64,000 nt of DNA. Source: Hippopus hippopus (Eukaryota > Mollusca > Bivalvia > Cardiida > Cardiidae). The notes beneath the pieces were generated by a model, which was given only the letters and a program-made list of their open reading frames with translations, did not search any database and was not told the origin of the DNA. Below, in pieces: positions 14,201-23,335 of this stretch (the stretch's first letter is position 1; each line of letters opens with the position of its first letter). Position numbers and translations under genes: made by a program. The stretch is taken from assembly GCA_946811185.2 (NCBI GenBank), contig OX328101.1, forward strand, positions 29,868,122 through 29,932,121, given 5' to 3'.

Positions 14201-14241
14201 TAAACGATACCCGAAACATCGAGATTCACCATAGCTGACAT
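2254..14241 (-). CDS. AMN1: AMN1 homologue, cysteine-containing LRR protein
   Basis: Seven exons joined by eye on the minus strand: 14241-14174 (ATG at 14241), 13333-13201, 11607-11463, 8873-8656, 7073-7017, 5216-5105 and 2354-2254. Every junction has GT/AG and a matching phase, giving about 277 residues (human AMN1 is 258). Diagnostic stretches are VSTLLDG+CIQSMVKHW near the start, the LRR-CC units [33 protein letters not shown] and [10 protein letters not shown], and the near-identical [20 protein letters not shown] followed by HGCPKVT. Yeast Amn1 blocks mitotic exit; the animal role is not settled. The first six exons are firm. The last is weaker: DRRAVISQL aligns with vertebrate DHSREVLEQL, but the frame then runs into sequence like the end of MITE family A (NLEKSKILL) and stops at TAA 2254-2256, inside an AATAAA. 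The usual KQVTWTVY tail is absent. Introns hold at least a dozen MITE copies. Confidence 0.88.
2490..2675. repeat. MITE family C, degenerate copy
   Basis: Recognised by the core ACACAACTTCTGATTGCC...GTGAAGCCAATTA and the right end AAGAATGGCTGATGAACACA, matching the palindromic C family seen best at 28647-28819. It lies in the last AMN1 intron. Confidence 0.55.
3143..3369. repeat. MITE family A copy
   Basis: TTAA at 3143-3146 and 3366-3369 with the family hairpin at about 3247-3312. The orientation is reversed relative to the first copy (left end with GACAAAATTTTAGACT, called R). Confidence 0.85.
3715..3905. repeat. MITE family C, degenerate copy
   Basis: Contains the palindromic core CTAATTGGCTAAATGAAATGG and the right end AGAATGGTTAGTGAATAT of family C. 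The left end is eroded. Confidence 0.6.
3975..4745. repeat. Two MITE family A copies, truncated
   Basis: The first, about 3975-4107, keeps a nearly perfect hairpin at 3988-4050 and a right TTAA at 4104-4107 but lacks its left third. The second, about 4555-4745, is more diverged, with a hairpin at 4584-4645. The 450 bp between them show nothing I can support. Confidence 0.75.
5241..5474. repeat. MITE family A copy next to AMN1 exon 6
   Basis: Left end TTTATCACACAATCTTGAG, hairpin at 5302-5366, right TTAA at 5471-5474. Its left edge is only about 25 bp from the splice acceptor of AMN1 exon 6 (exon edge 5216), so it must stay clear of the polypyrimidine tract and branch site. Confidence 0.85.
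5490..5790 (-). mobile_element. SINE remnant, minus orientation
   Basis: The segment 5510-5640 matches the body of the SINE seen at 47662-47938 read backwards (ACTTTCCCATATTAAC..., AAACAATG(T/A)TCAGCTGTG). At 5735-5775 a decayed tRNA-like head reads, on the minus strand, CCCGGTAGCCAAATTTGTA, similar to a pol III A box region. Confidence 0.5.
6192..6595. repeat. MITE C copy split by a MITE A copy
   Basis: The family C left end GTATTCACCAATCATTCTTC begins at 6192 and its right end GTTCGTGAATACGGACC finishes near 6595. Between them, at 6324-6552, lies a complete 229 bp family A copy bounded by TTAA on both sides. Removing A with one TTAA restores a continuous C element. This shows directly that A inserts at TTAA and duplicates it, and that this C copy is older. 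Confidence 0.85.
7372..7502. repeat. MITE family A, truncated copy
   Basis: Hairpin remnant at about 7377-7435 and right TTAA at 7499-7502. The left half is missing. It lies in an AMN1 intron. Confidence 0.7.
7881..8095 (+). pseudogene. Mariner transposase N-terminal fragment
   Basis: Reading from the ATG at about 7881, the frame gives [15 protein letters not shown] and then several stops. After a frame change the reading [20 protein letters not shown] followed by DDTGRG appears, ending at a stop near 8093. This order matches the helix-turn-helix region of mariner transposases (IKFCVKLGKT...SRSTVFEWHKRFKEGRE..DDERSGRP as I recall the family pattern). No DDD catalytic part is visible downstream. 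It is a dead fragment inside an AMN1 intron. Confidence 0.7.
9103..9536. repeat. Two MITE A copies sharing one TTAA
   Basis: The first copy (about 9103-9293, partly deleted, its right hairpin arm missing) and the second (9290-9536) abut at a single TTAA, 9290-9293. Both are in F orientation. The second carries extra sequence in its left arm. Confidence 0.8.
9655..9885 (-). mobile_element. tRNA-derived SINE, minus orientation
   Basis: Read on the minus strand, the head at 9822-9880 is tRNA-like: CCCACAGTGGTTAATATATC (A-box position) and GGTGGTTGTGGGTTC (B-box position). The body towards 9655 matches the shared SINE body, including the (ACT)TTCTTCCCAAGTCACTGAC segment. Confidence 0.7.
9885..10047. 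repeat. MITE family A, decayed copy
   Basis: Recognised by CATTGAAAGTGTTTGCAGAC, a half-lost hairpin at 9933-9990 and the end ACTCAGAATTGTGTGGTA. Confidence 0.65.
10190..10462. repeat. Palindromic repeat family D copy
   Basis: The left end GAGCCATGTTCTGGCC..GGGGTTTAAAGCATC is the inverse of the right end GATGCATCAAAAACCC...CAGCATGGGTCATAT. Related sequence occurs at 19375-19644, 37400-37615, 53206-53445, about 56045-56145 and about 58095-58190, always with AAGCAAGTCATC or its inverse. It is a fold-back element of roughly 270 bp. No transposase class can be assigned. Confidence 0.65.
10591..10993. repeat. Two MITE A copies sharing one TTAA
   Basis: Copy one, 10591-10817, has a nearly perfect hairpin at 10688-10757. 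Copy two, 10814-10993, is shortened and has lost most of the hairpin. They share TTAA 10814-10817 and are both in R orientation. Confidence 0.85.
11104..11333. repeat. MITE family A copy
   Basis: F orientation, left end CCTTTTACCGCACAATCTTG, hairpin at 11160-11222, right end GATGAAGAGTAAC (TTAA lost). It lies 130 bp from AMN1 exon 3. Confidence 0.8.
11888..12407. repeat. Two MITE family A copies
   Basis: 11888-12113 is a near full-length copy in R orientation with hairpin 11996-12057 and right TTAA 12110-12113. 12256-12407 has TTAA at both ends but lacks the left hairpin arm, an internal deletion of about 75 bp. Confidence 0.8.
12470..12545 (-). mobile_element. tRNA-like SINE head, minus strand
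   Basis: On the minus strand it reads GCTAAATTGCTCAGTAGGTA with GAGTGGCTGACTC, then GGATTGGAGTCC, that is, A-box and B-box like segments at tRNA spacing. It cannot be a functional tRNA because the acceptor arms do not pair. I call it a SINE head. Confidence 0.55.
12955..13090. repeat. MITE family A, partial copy
   Basis: Left TTAA at 12955-12958, then CTCTTTCCCTTACATAGAAAG and a CATACTGAAAGCCTTTGCAG segment. The hairpin and right half are gone. About 110 bp further on is the donor of AMN1 exon 2. Confidence 0.6.
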
Positions 14242-15890
14242 ATTTTGCAGATCTGTTTACAGTGGAGACGAGTATCCTCCGGAAAGGATTTATCTCGACG
14301 GAAAGGAATCGTCGGTATTAAAAATTGCTTTAAGCTTTAGTGAAGACAAGAAATACTTTTGAAAACGGCAGCCTAGGATTGCGAATATTGAAACTCTTCT
14401 GCGTTTCAATATTACGATAAATAACGAAGAGTAAACTCGCCAGCAATCGCCTTTTTTTCCTCATTGAGATGTGATCCAACCGGTAGGCCTATGTATATTT
14501 TTCAAGATTAGTCTAGGCTCTAATCTTTAGAAATCATCGATAGAAAAGGAGTAACGTTAGTTGCTGCTAAACTGGATGTGTCAGAAAAAAAGGTAGATTG
14601 TGTAGCAATTTATAGGTTAAGATTTTAAAAGTGATATTAAAATGGGCAAAGCCTAGAAACGGGCGAAATAATTTTTTCAAACATTGAATTCAAATTGATA
14701 CAATAAAAGTTTCGACAAGCCTACTCCTTTTACCCGTTAAAAGTTTTAGCCCCAATCAGGTCGCTGATTAGTTACTAGTATTTTAGCTTTTTTTCCCCGA
14801 ACATTAATGATAGTCATTGAAGACGAGACTTTTGTGTAGACCTACATGCGTTCAACAAGAATTATCTCCAGAAGATGAACTTTGACAGACAGCGTACAGG
14901 ACACTTGAACATGGATATTGACAAAAATGTTATGGAATACGACGTGCAGAGAAGTATTGAATATTAAAATTGCTAGAAAGTGCCTCTCTTTCCTGCTTTG
15001 CACTATAACGTCGAAAAGCGAAAATTAAAGATCTAGATCTATATATATTTTTCAAGATTAGATGCTAATCCAAACCATCTTTGGAAAAGGAGAAGTTGCT
15101 ACTAAAAAAAAGTGTGTCTGAACATACACTTCTAAATTGGTTATAGGGTGACGCTTACAAAATATCAACCTAACAATTAGTACAAGAAAAGGATTATCTC
15201 TGATCATATTTATTTGCTATGGTGTGAATAAGTCCTTGCAAATAGGCGTACAAGAGGCCTGCTGAAAACAAGAAGTCCACATCCTGACGAATTGCAAATT
15301 AGACTACTATTTATTCATGTGAGAATATCAATAACAAGAAGCTATAGGGTCAAAAGCAAGAGCATTCAGCTACGTAAAAAAAAAAATGAGAGCATGCTTA
15401 TGCTCACCAGGTGCTACCCAATGGTATCTTCGTTTGTCATTGCTACCCCTCGCCCCAACCAGTTTAACAGGTGGGAGCCTATATACAGTCATGTATACCT
15501 ATGTATATACAGTGCTGCTTCCGGCGAGGACATATCCTCTACCAGCCCCTTCGCACCTTTGGTAAAGGATGAATACGTTTGTACATTGCTTCTGGCTGTG
15601 CTTACCAACTGCAAGATTGTATCGTGGTTTTTGCTTGTCTACCACAGAATTACTCAGGAGAATTATACCATATGTAGACATGAACAATCTGTCTTGGCGT
15701 AAGCTGATACAGCTTCTAGTCATATATACATGATCTATAGGCCTATACATAGTACATATACACGTAACAGTTATCAAAGGTTGAAGATTTTTTTTCCCCT
15801 GTAAGAAAGCGTACATGTATATTATGATTGTGTTTATGCCTGTTAACGTTGTCGTAATCATAATGAAAATCAAAACATTTTGCAACATTG
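14242..15890. other. AMN1 5' flank, no gene seen
   Basis: This lies 5' of the AMN1 start codon, so the promoter should be here, but I find no TATA-like box at a convincing distance. Two long antisense frames overlap around 15292-15927; their composition looks random and neither has splice or family support. A faint palindromic patch GAGAGCATGCTTATGCTCACC at about 15389 resembles a fragment end of the long hairpin-ended elements. Confidence 0.5.
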
Positions 15891-16376
15891 ATAACTCTTT
15901 ACCAGACGACAAAAATTTAGACAACAAAATTGTAGACTTGTCGAAACCAGGGATCGTATATATAGATATGATCCCAGTCGAAACTGAAAGCTTTTGCAGA
16001 CGACAAAATATTTATGGCTCAAATTATGGATGTTGTCTCTGAAAAGTTGTGAGGTGAAAAGAAAACGCTGGTTAAAAGTTGGGATTATGTGGTAAAGAAT
16101 TAATGCTGTTTTTGATATATTGGAGTTACCAGTATATATAACAGCAAAATCTCATTTATACATGCCTTCTCTGGGTCCCGCCAATACTTTGGTGGAATCA
16201 TTGACTGATTGAATGGTGTTTTATGCCACTTGCAGTATTATTTTGGTCATATCACTGTGACAGCTGTCATAGTCAAATATCATGTGAATAAGCGTTTTCT
16301 ACTTTTCCCACAATGTTTTAAAAGCTTTCTATAACAGGGTCATTAAAACTATGAACTGTGTGGTATAGGGTTAAAT
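15891..16376. repeat. MITE A copies flanking a SINE piece
   Basis: 15891-16102 is an R copy of family A lacking one hairpin arm, ending GTAAAGAATTAA. 16200-16285 is a piece of the SINE class whose end reads TTGAATGGTGTTTTATGCC. 16292-16376 is the right half of another A copy ending in TTAA. Confidence 0.65.
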
Positions 16377-16464
16377 GGTGGCTTTATTTAAACAGAATTG
16401 CAGTCATATAACAGTAGTCTTTTCATGTCTTTACCTAGGTTTTACAAGTTCTATTCTGGGACTC

Positions 16465-16895
16465 ATCGAGCCTGGTAGCTCAGTTGGTTACATAAATACA
16501 AGGCCTGACACCACGGGTTCCCAGGTACGAAACCCTGGCCAGGTCTATTTCTATCTTGGAATTGCTTAAAGTTATTGCAACAGGATTCATTCCTATACGT
16601 ACGTATGCATATGCGTATATGTATAGACATTAACATGATTAGACGACGTGGAATCACATGACAATTGTAACCATTTTGCATTGTATTGGGCCAAGACGAT
16701 GTATGTAATGTGCAAGTCTAAATAAAATTATGTTCCAATTTAAATCGCCTCCGATCTTGGTTTTATGGATGGATATGTGGGAAAGCAGCCAGTACGTAGC
16801 TTGGAATAGAATATTCTGCAAAGTACTAGTAAAAGAAACTAAGAAAGGCATGAGAAGGTGTACTGGTTGCCATGAAATAACTAACAAAACAAGCA
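16465..16895 (+). mobile_element. tRNA-derived SINE, interrupted
   Basis: The head at 16468-16545 reads GCCTGGTAGCTCAGTTGGTT (A box) and later GGTACGAAACCCTGGCCAGG (B-box position). The body continues at 16565-16600 and again at 16770-16890 (GTGGGAAAGCAGCCAGTACG, ACTGGTTGCCATGAAATAAC). About 170 bp of foreign sequence lies between. Confidence 0.65.
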
Positions 16896-17093
16896 AACCT
16901 ATTCTGGGATTCTGCAGTGTCTTGCCCTAGGACACTCCTAAACAAGTTGGCTTCTTTACAAAAGAAGCCAGGAGAGGTCAGCATCCATGTTTTCAAATAG
17001 TTTATTGGCTTTTAATTTCAATATATTTTGGTACATGTAAACAAACAAGTACAAAAGCCGCCGCGTAGAAACCTCATATGCTTTACATGACGG

Positions 17094-17516
17094 TCATTTG
17101 ACCTTCTTGCCGCGTTTTAAAGTCGCATGATCTTGTCCAGCGGTCTTCTTTCTCTTTTTTAACGAAATTCTTCTTATTTTTTCTTCTGCTTAGATGTCTT
17201 TGCTTAATGAAAAATTACAATTATTTGAGAGGTCATTTGCAGCCATGGCAAATTAATATAACAAATCTTTTCTGAAATTCGTCATATAAAAATAAACCAC
17301 GTCTATTTCCTGTTTCGGTTTTTTGATTTCGCTTTATTTACAAAACCATGACGAAACAGACTGTGTATCTGAACAATTTCGCAAGAAAAATGGATTTAGA
17401 CAGCAAATTCTGTGGCAGTCTGCCTTTAAACTCACCACTGTTGGAGAGGTCTCCTCTCCAATGACCAGAATCACCTTCAGGAATTGACTTTCTGCCGATT
17501 TTGATTGACAGGTCAT
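17094..17516 (-). CDS. Candidate small two-exon gene, unknown
   Basis: On the minus strand an ATG at 17516 opens MTCQSKSAESQFLKVILVIG then EETSPTV, ending at a plausible donor GTG|GTGAGT near 17436. A second frame, ending at TGA 17094-17096, gives ISLKKRKKTAGQDHATLKRG then KKVK, a lysine-rich tail. An AATAAA lies about 90 bp past the stop (about 17000-17005). The phases of the donor and the acceptors I can see (TCTAAG or AAGCAG) do not agree cleanly, so the join may be wrong or the two pieces unrelated. I do not recognise either piece. A basic C-terminal tail of this type suggests a nuclear or nucleolar protein, but that is a guess. Confidence 0.22.
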
Positions 17517-18014
17517 ACCACCTAATCAAAACGTAGTACACTTATAGCGCGTCCTGTAAACAGAAAGAATGGACAAAGTAACAGTGTGATTTATATATTT
17601 TCGTTTAAGCCAAAGAGGATTGGAATAAAAAATAATTATTTCAAAATGGATTAAAGTTGCAGATAAAAATCATGTGGTAAGGTAGCTGTTACATTATATA
17701 CCCTGAGAGGAAAACTAAATTTATCCATTCCAAAAACCTAGATCTACGAAAATGTCGATAAATTTAACCAGGATTTCGAAAAACCAATCACTCTACCAAA
17801 CAACAGAAAGGCAGTTTTTTTCTAATCTTTAGCGACAGAAAGAACGATTATGCCAAAGTGTATTGTTAAACTACCTTTATTGATATCTAATTGAACGAAC
17901 ACCTTTCAAATTCAAAACCATTTGTAGCAAACAGTCGTAATCGTTGTACGAGACGCACAACAGGAAGATCTATATTTTATTGATTGCCACTCGTCATCCT
18001 CTTTCATAAATAAG
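17517..18014. other. Gene-free stretch
   Basis: No supported gene or repeat copy. Confidence 0.45.
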
Positions 18015-18560
18015 TTGACATTACGAACGTCATCCTATGGTTTTTGTTGTAATACTTTAAGGAGGAGTTATATTTTAATTTTTACTCCTGTAATATCTAG
18101 ACGATTACATGTGACTGTTAATGGCACTTTCGTCTGGTTGAACGACTGTTTTCCCCCACCAAAATACAACTGTTTATTATCATTATTTTCTAGAATATCA
18201 ATGGATGTTAAAACTAAACTGACTCTTTTTGATACGTTGGGCGTTCCTACACTCCTCTACTGTTCTGAGGTGTGGGGTATATATAATTATAGAGATATTG
18301 ATAATCTTCATCTAAAGTTTTGTAAAATAATTCTCGGTGTTAACAAACAAACGTTCATTACATCTGTTCTAGCGGAGCTTGAAAATAGCGACTCTCACTA
18401 ATTTGTAAAGTAAGAGTTACCAAGAATTGGATTAAAATAATGAATAATGAAAATTCACCATTGCATAGAATATTTATTGAACAAGTAAACAGTAATAATG
18501 TAAAATGTCGGGCATACTCAGCCAAGAAACTTATAGATAATCTAGGTTTTAGCAATATAT
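18015..18560 (+). pseudogene. LINE reverse transcriptase C-terminal remnant
   Basis: The plus-strand frame to 18401 contains TKLTLFDTLGVPTLLYCSEV, then WGIY and LHLKFCKIILGVNKQT, the conserved end of the reverse transcriptase of non-LTR elements common in molluscs and cnidarians (LFDxLVxPxLLYGSEVWG, HLKFCKxLLGV). After a frame change at about 18400 the reading goes on with TKNWIKIMNNENSPLHRIF and AKKLIDNLGFSNI, also typical of the tail. The catalytic FADD region, endonuclease and 5' part are absent, so it is a 5'-truncated dead copy. Confidence 0.75.
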
Positions 18561-18824
18561 AAGATAATTTTGACAAAAAAACATTTTTTTTTTTGTGCTC
18601 TCGAGAAGTCAATGGAGAATAAAACTATTCCCGCAAATAGAAAGGGGGGGAAAAGCAGGACATAAACTCCAACCCCCCTCAAACAGAAGCAAGTCAACCA
18701 CCGTCACCTCATCAACAAGCACTAGCCCGATTTGCTTGCGTACATCAGTAATGGTGAAATGAAAATTTATTGGCATGCTTTGTCTATTGTATATCGTTTT
18801 AGTCAGGCAAAGACCGGCAGACGC

Positions 18825-19340
18825 AGTAGAAGTGCCTAAGAATCACACTTGTCGCCGTTGCAGCTCACAGCAGTCGTTTTAAGAGCGCAGTCATATAAAT
18901 AACGCCCCGTGTAATCGCAGTTGACGCGCCATATAAGTGCCGTTGACGCGCCATATAAGCACAGTAGAGACGCACTGACATCTCAGAAAACACGGTACAA
19001 TCGCAATGCAAGCGCCAGCGACAACCATAGCGTTCGCACTGCGACCTCTGTGTGCGCCGGCGGAGCTCCCGTGGCTTTGTGGGATATCTTACTGCGCTGC
19101 TAAGACAACCTTACGGTGATCCCACCGCGCTCTTATCAGAACGCAGAACGACGGTGTTTGTTTTGTGCATGCTCAAAGTGCGCACCGTTGCTCGGCGTCA
19201 TAGACGATCCAACGCGTCTACTCGCGATGCCACTGCGTCGCTCTAGCGATCCTTGCGATCGTACTGCGCGCACCTCCGCGTTTTGTACTTTTCCCTGGAC
19301 GTCGTTGGATCGCCGCTTCGGTGTGACAGGGGTTTAAGAT
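18825..19340. other. CpG-rich block in AT-rich DNA
   Basis: About 500 bp far richer in G+C and in CpG than anything around it. It opens with an almost exact local repeat, GTTGACGCGCCATATAAG, at about 18919 and 18941. Later parts reuse short words such as CTGCGC, GCGATC and GATCC. All three plus-strand frames carry open stretches of 60-90 codons, which is what high GC does by chance. I see no start context, splice site or family. It could be a CpG island or promoter, or a fragment of a GC-rich repeat. Confidence 0.55.
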
Positions 19341-19374
19341 ATGCATCAGCAACATTAAATAATGTTTATAAACA

Positions 19375-19644
19375 AATGAGGTATACCATGTGCAAAGGGC
19401 GTTTAATGCATCTGCAAGAAGTATCGACCCAGGTTAGCCCGTGCAGTCAGCGCACCCTGACCTTGGTCGAAACTTTTTGCTGTCAGCCATTTTTCTGTAC
19501 GTCCAAGGACAATTCTACCTCATGAATCAGCCGACTGTTAGACAAAATGGGTTTTATTGAGCCATATTTATGTGCTGACTTGCTTGGTATACTGCAGCAT
19601 GGAGATGCATTAAATCCCCTTTTTGCCAGAGCATGACTCAAATA
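19375..19644. repeat. Palindromic repeat family D copy
   Basis: Left part TTTAATGCATCTGCAAGAAGT and right part CATGGAGATGCATTAAATCC with AGAGCATGACTCA form inverted ends. The right end is directly abutted by the Tc1-like element at 19647. Confidence 0.65.
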
Positions 19645-19646
19645 TA

Positions 19647-21216
19647 CTACTCAAAATTTGCTTAAGATCATATATATTTCTGTGATAATTTTCGTTTTGG
19701 GATTCACCAAATGTGTCAGTAAGTAAATATTGTTTAATACCGATCAAATTGTTGTCTCTCGCATACTTGCACGTGCATTTCCTAACATCAGTACTGCGTG
19801 CCACCTGATGTCTCACATGACAATGTCATATATACATCAAAACAACTCACATTCTCCTCATTTGTCATCTTGCATTCTGACTGTTTTGTTACCAATATCA
19901 AGTCAAAATGCCTCCATGACGTGTTAGACATCGTTTGAATCAAGAACAACTAGGCATTTGCATCGGAATGCTTCTAAATGGCTACATGCAACGTGATGTT
20001 GCCAATGCATTGAATGTCGGCCAAAGTCTGATCAGCAGAGCATGGAATCGACAACAAACCTTTGGTTCCTCAGCATATCGTCATGTTGGAGGTCGTCAAA
20101 GGTCCACAACGGCACGCCAAGACCATTTTATAGTACTCCAGGCCCGACGTAATCACTTTGTTACCGCAACCACGCTACGTAACGACCTCTTAAGTGCCTC
20201 TGGTGTGAACTTAACTACTCATACAATTTTTACGTAATCGTCTACGTCCATCAGGGCTGTCCTCTAATAGGGCATGTATGCAAATTCCATTGACTCCATA
20301 ATTATCATAGAGGGATCCGTTTGGAGTTTGCCCGTGAACACGTGAACTGGGAACACCACAAATGGCGCCCAGTTCTTTTCACAGATGAATCTAGATTTTG
20401 TTTAGACTTTACGGACAGACGGCAACAGGTGTGGAGACGGACTGGTGAGAGGTTTCAGGATGCCAACATCTCTGAACATGACAGATATGGAGGTGGCTCT
20501 ATGATGGTTTGGGATGGGATTAGTCGTGATGGACGAACGGACCTGCATGTTTTACAGCGTGGCATGATAACTGGCATCCGCTATAGGGATGAAATCATTG
20601 ATGTCTATGTTAGGCCCTATGCTGGTGCGATTGGTCCAGACTTCATTCTTATGGACGACAATGCTCGACCACATCGTGCTAGGGTGGTAGAACTGTAGCT
20701 TGAACAAGAAACCATCGAGCGTATGGACTGGCCAGCATGTTCCCCCGACCTCAATACTATTGAGCATGTACGGAATATGCTTCAGATTGCCATTTCCAGA
20801 CGTTTGCCTCAGCTTGGTTCCATACAGGAGCTTGGAGCTGCTCTTGTAGAGAAATGGAATGCCACTCCATTAGCATACATCAGGAGACTCATTGGCAGCA
20901 TGCACTATAGGTGCCAAGCTGTCATTGACGCAAGGGGAGGTCATACACGATACTGACATTAACTTTAAAGCCATACCTTCCCGGATCAGGTATTTGTTGT
21001 TGTTTTTCTGGAAATGTTGTCTCTGTCTGAAAACAGAAACTTCAGAATTTTTCAGCTGTAGCTCCTCATTTTGTGTTAAATGTAATATGCCTTCCAATAC
21101 CTGCTCATTAGATTGACACAATTCAATATAAATGCCACTTCTTGTCTGTTTTTAATGTACATGTAGTTCTGAGAAACAGCGAAAATCAGATATGATCCTT
21201 ATCAAATTTTGAGTAG
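19647..21216 (+). mobile_element. Tc1-like DNA transposon, decayed
   Basis: Terminal inverted repeats: CTACTCAAAATTTGCTTAAG from 19647 and, inverted, CTACTCAAAATTTGATAAGG ending at 21216. They continue as similar sequence (GATCATAT). TA flanks both ends (19645-19646 and 21217-21218), the target duplication of the Tc1/mariner superfamily. The total of 1570 bp is normal for an autonomous Tc1 element. The transposase inside is broken. Confidence 0.92.
19935..20956 (+). pseudogene. Tc1-like transposase pseudogene (DD34E)
   Basis: The N-terminal frame (19935-20237) begins MNQEQLGICIGMLLNGYMQR and has the paired helix-turn-helix features LNVGQSLISRAWNRQQ and the GRQRSTTARQD linker. A frameshift between 20237 and 20321 separates it from the catalytic part. 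That part contains LFTDESRFCLDF (first Asp), ILMDDNARPHRAR (second Asp) and, after an in-frame TAG at 20696-20698, MDWPACSPDLNTIEHVRNML (Glu). Counting through the stop, 34 residues separate the second Asp from the Glu, the Tc1 signature. The GGHTRY C-terminus is complete. One frameshift and one nonsense codon make it inactive, but all three catalytic residues survive. Confidence 0.92.
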
Positions 21217-21221
21217 TATTA

Positions 21222-21436
21222 AATGTGACAAGAAACGTGAATATGGTATCAAAGTCTGGACTCGTTGGTATTGAAAGTATTTGCAAGCAAAACAGATGCT
21301 TCCCACATGACGGATCGAAACCATTGTGGAAAAAGGAGAAAAATGCTGGTTTCCAGCTTTTTTTCCCCACTTCCCACAATATTTTAAAATGTTTTCTTGG
21401 TGGTTGTTAAAACACGAGTTTGTTTGATGAAGAGAT
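21222..21436. repeat. MITE family A, decayed copy
   Basis: R orientation: GTCTGGACTCGTTGGTATTG, GAAAGTATTTGCAAGC, hairpin 21324-21386, and right end TGATGAAGAG. It starts immediately after the Tc1-like element. Confidence 0.65.
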
Positions 21437-21454
21437 ATGCAAATGGGACTAACC

Positions 21455-21666
21455 TTAATCCTTAAGCTGCTAAGTGCGACACGAGGACCTTTTGCGGACA
21501 GTGTGGATCAAGATCAGACTGCACAGAATGTGCAGTCTGATCTTTGATCTACTCTGTCCGAAAAGGAAAAATTTTCCCTTACAAATATACCTTTGATATA
21601 GCAACATTTGGTTTTCATTATCGGCTTTAAAATTTCATTTGACTTATTTACCAGGTTAAGGATTAA
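21455..21666. repeat. MITE family B copy, 212 bp
   Basis: TTAA at both ends (21455-21458 and 21663-21666). The palindrome at about 21498-21562 is nearly perfect: GGACAGTGTGGATCAAGATC with AGACTGCACAGAATGTGCAGT and its inverse. Confidence 0.85.
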
Positions 21667-22039
21667 CAGGCCATTCAAATACAACTACATGTATAACTTT
21701 TTATGTCAAAGGTGGTTTACTTTTGCCAATAACATAACCGTTATTCTTCAAAATTGGTTTAGACAAGCTGTTTCCCGAGGTCAGTGGACCGTTCGAAGGA
21801 AGTTAGATTGAGTTATTGATTCTCTGTAAATGGGTGAATTGACGAATGTGACATGGCGAGAGTATGTGGGATAAAACTCAGGTAATGTTTTCTGTGATAT
21901 CATAGATAGAGAGTCCACGCATATGTGTTTGTCGAGTTGTTTGGTCGTAATGGTGGTAAACATCATCTTAAAAAATAATTCAGTTATTTCGCGGCGGCCA
22001 TTGCATTCACTTACGCTTTCCTGTGTGTGTTTTTTACTA

Positions 22040-22470
22040 GTACTTCGCTCAATATTTACCCTAAGTCACAGGTTGCTTTCGCACATACCTATGATTGACG
22101 AAACATTGATCAGTGATGGGAGAGATTTGAATTCTGTCACATCAATCCTCCAAAAGAAATTAGTCGAGCTTTGGATTCGAACCAGTGACTTCGGTACGAT
22201 ACCAAATGAGCTACCGGACTGGGCTCTAAATCTGTGAGGGGAAGAGGATTTGTGTGGGATATATCTTACTTATTTTTTATGGATTGTGAAACAAGTCACT
22301 ACAAGTGAGATCGAGCACAGTCGATGATTCGCTTACCCGGTAAGCCTAACCAGCTTGCACCGTGATTACGGTGGGTATAGTTTCATGAGGTTTACACCGC
22401 TCATCACGGAATTTGAACCCGAAATCTTCATGTAAGGGGCCGTTACTCAACCCTTACACTTCTGTCTCCC
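22040..22470 (-). mobile_element. Two SINE copies, minus orientation
   Basis: The first (22040-22245) has, on the minus strand, the head CCGGTAGCTCATTTGGTATC with GTCACTGGTTCGAATCC and the common body. The second (about 22325-22470) shows only the region around a B box, GGGTTCAAATTCCGTGATG. Both are too short and unpaired to be tRNA genes. Confidence 0.65.
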
Positions 22471-22599
22471 ACATGTTTGAATAAAGTTCAGTTTGAATGC
22501 CCAAAATGTTTTGATATCGTGAATCCCGAAAAACAAAATGACTAAATACATATATTTATAAATCAGTCAATAAATGATAAAAATCTCCTAGTGGGAGGA

Positions 22600-23190
22600 A
22601 TAGCTCTCTTGGAGGCATCTTATCTCACTGGAGACAGGACCTCTTTAATGGGAGTGTTTGGATGCCATTGGAGGTTCCACACTTCGTCAATTTCAGCACT
22701 CATTTCCTTGAAGCCACTACTCACAGTCTTAACTTTTTCATTTAAAACTTTTGAGTAGGCAGGGACGCCCAGCTACTCAATACTATATTTCATGCACATT
22801 AAATAAGAAAATAAATAAATAAAAAAAAAATAAAATAAAGCTAATCCTTCTTTATTAAAAGAGTTTTTTTATTATCAATTCAACATTTTGTTCAAATCTT
22901 TTTATCACAATCTTAACTTCATCATTTAAAACTTATGAGTAGACAGGGATTGCCCTGTCACTCAATTATGTCTTTTATGCATATCAAGATCACATGTAAT
23001 CCTTATTTCAACCGTTTTTCTGTCATTTTTTGTTCAATTCCTTTTCAGCTCAAAAACTTCGCTTTAATCACCTTTTAACACAGATCTGCGCGCTAAATGA
23101 CCAAGGATGTAGATGCGCCATAAACAACATTCATTCATTCATTCATTCATTATTTATTTATTTATTCATTCATTCATTCATTCATAAATG
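22600..23190. mobile_element. Retroelement 3' part with CATT-type tail
   Basis: Low-complexity AT-rich DNA with the phrase TTTAAAACTTTTGAGTAGGCA repeated at 22744 and, modified, at 22926. It then ends GATGTAGATGCGCCATAAAC followed by a clean (ATTC)n/(ATTT)n microsatellite from about 23131 to 23183. A unique 3' end followed by a short simple-repeat tail is typical of LINE or SINE 3' ends. No coding part remains. Confidence 0.5.
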
Positions 23191-23279
23191 ATAAAACAAT
23201 GCATAGATCAACATAAAACAAAGATATGTAGGAAGACAAAATTTTATTTTGACTTCAGTTTCGGGCCCGGTTATATGCG

Positions 23280-23335
23280 GGTGGTGTGGATAAAAATTAG
23301 ACTGCACTAAATGTGCAGTCTGATCTTGAATCTTT
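23280..23335. repeat. MITE family B fragment
   Basis: Only the central hairpin remains: GATAAAAATTAGACTGCAC with TGTGCAGTCTGATCTTGA. Similar single hairpins lie at about 24538-24600, 38868-38910 and 43803-43830. Confidence 0.65.

Noticed and set aside
15292..15927. Overlapping plus and minus frames of 136 and 142 codons
   Set aside because: The longest frames of the gene-poor region, but they are mutual antisense, with random-looking composition, no domain and no splice support.
18921..19525. Several overlapping plus-strand frames of 60-90 codons
   Set aside because: They follow from the CpG-rich block, where stop codons are rare in every frame.
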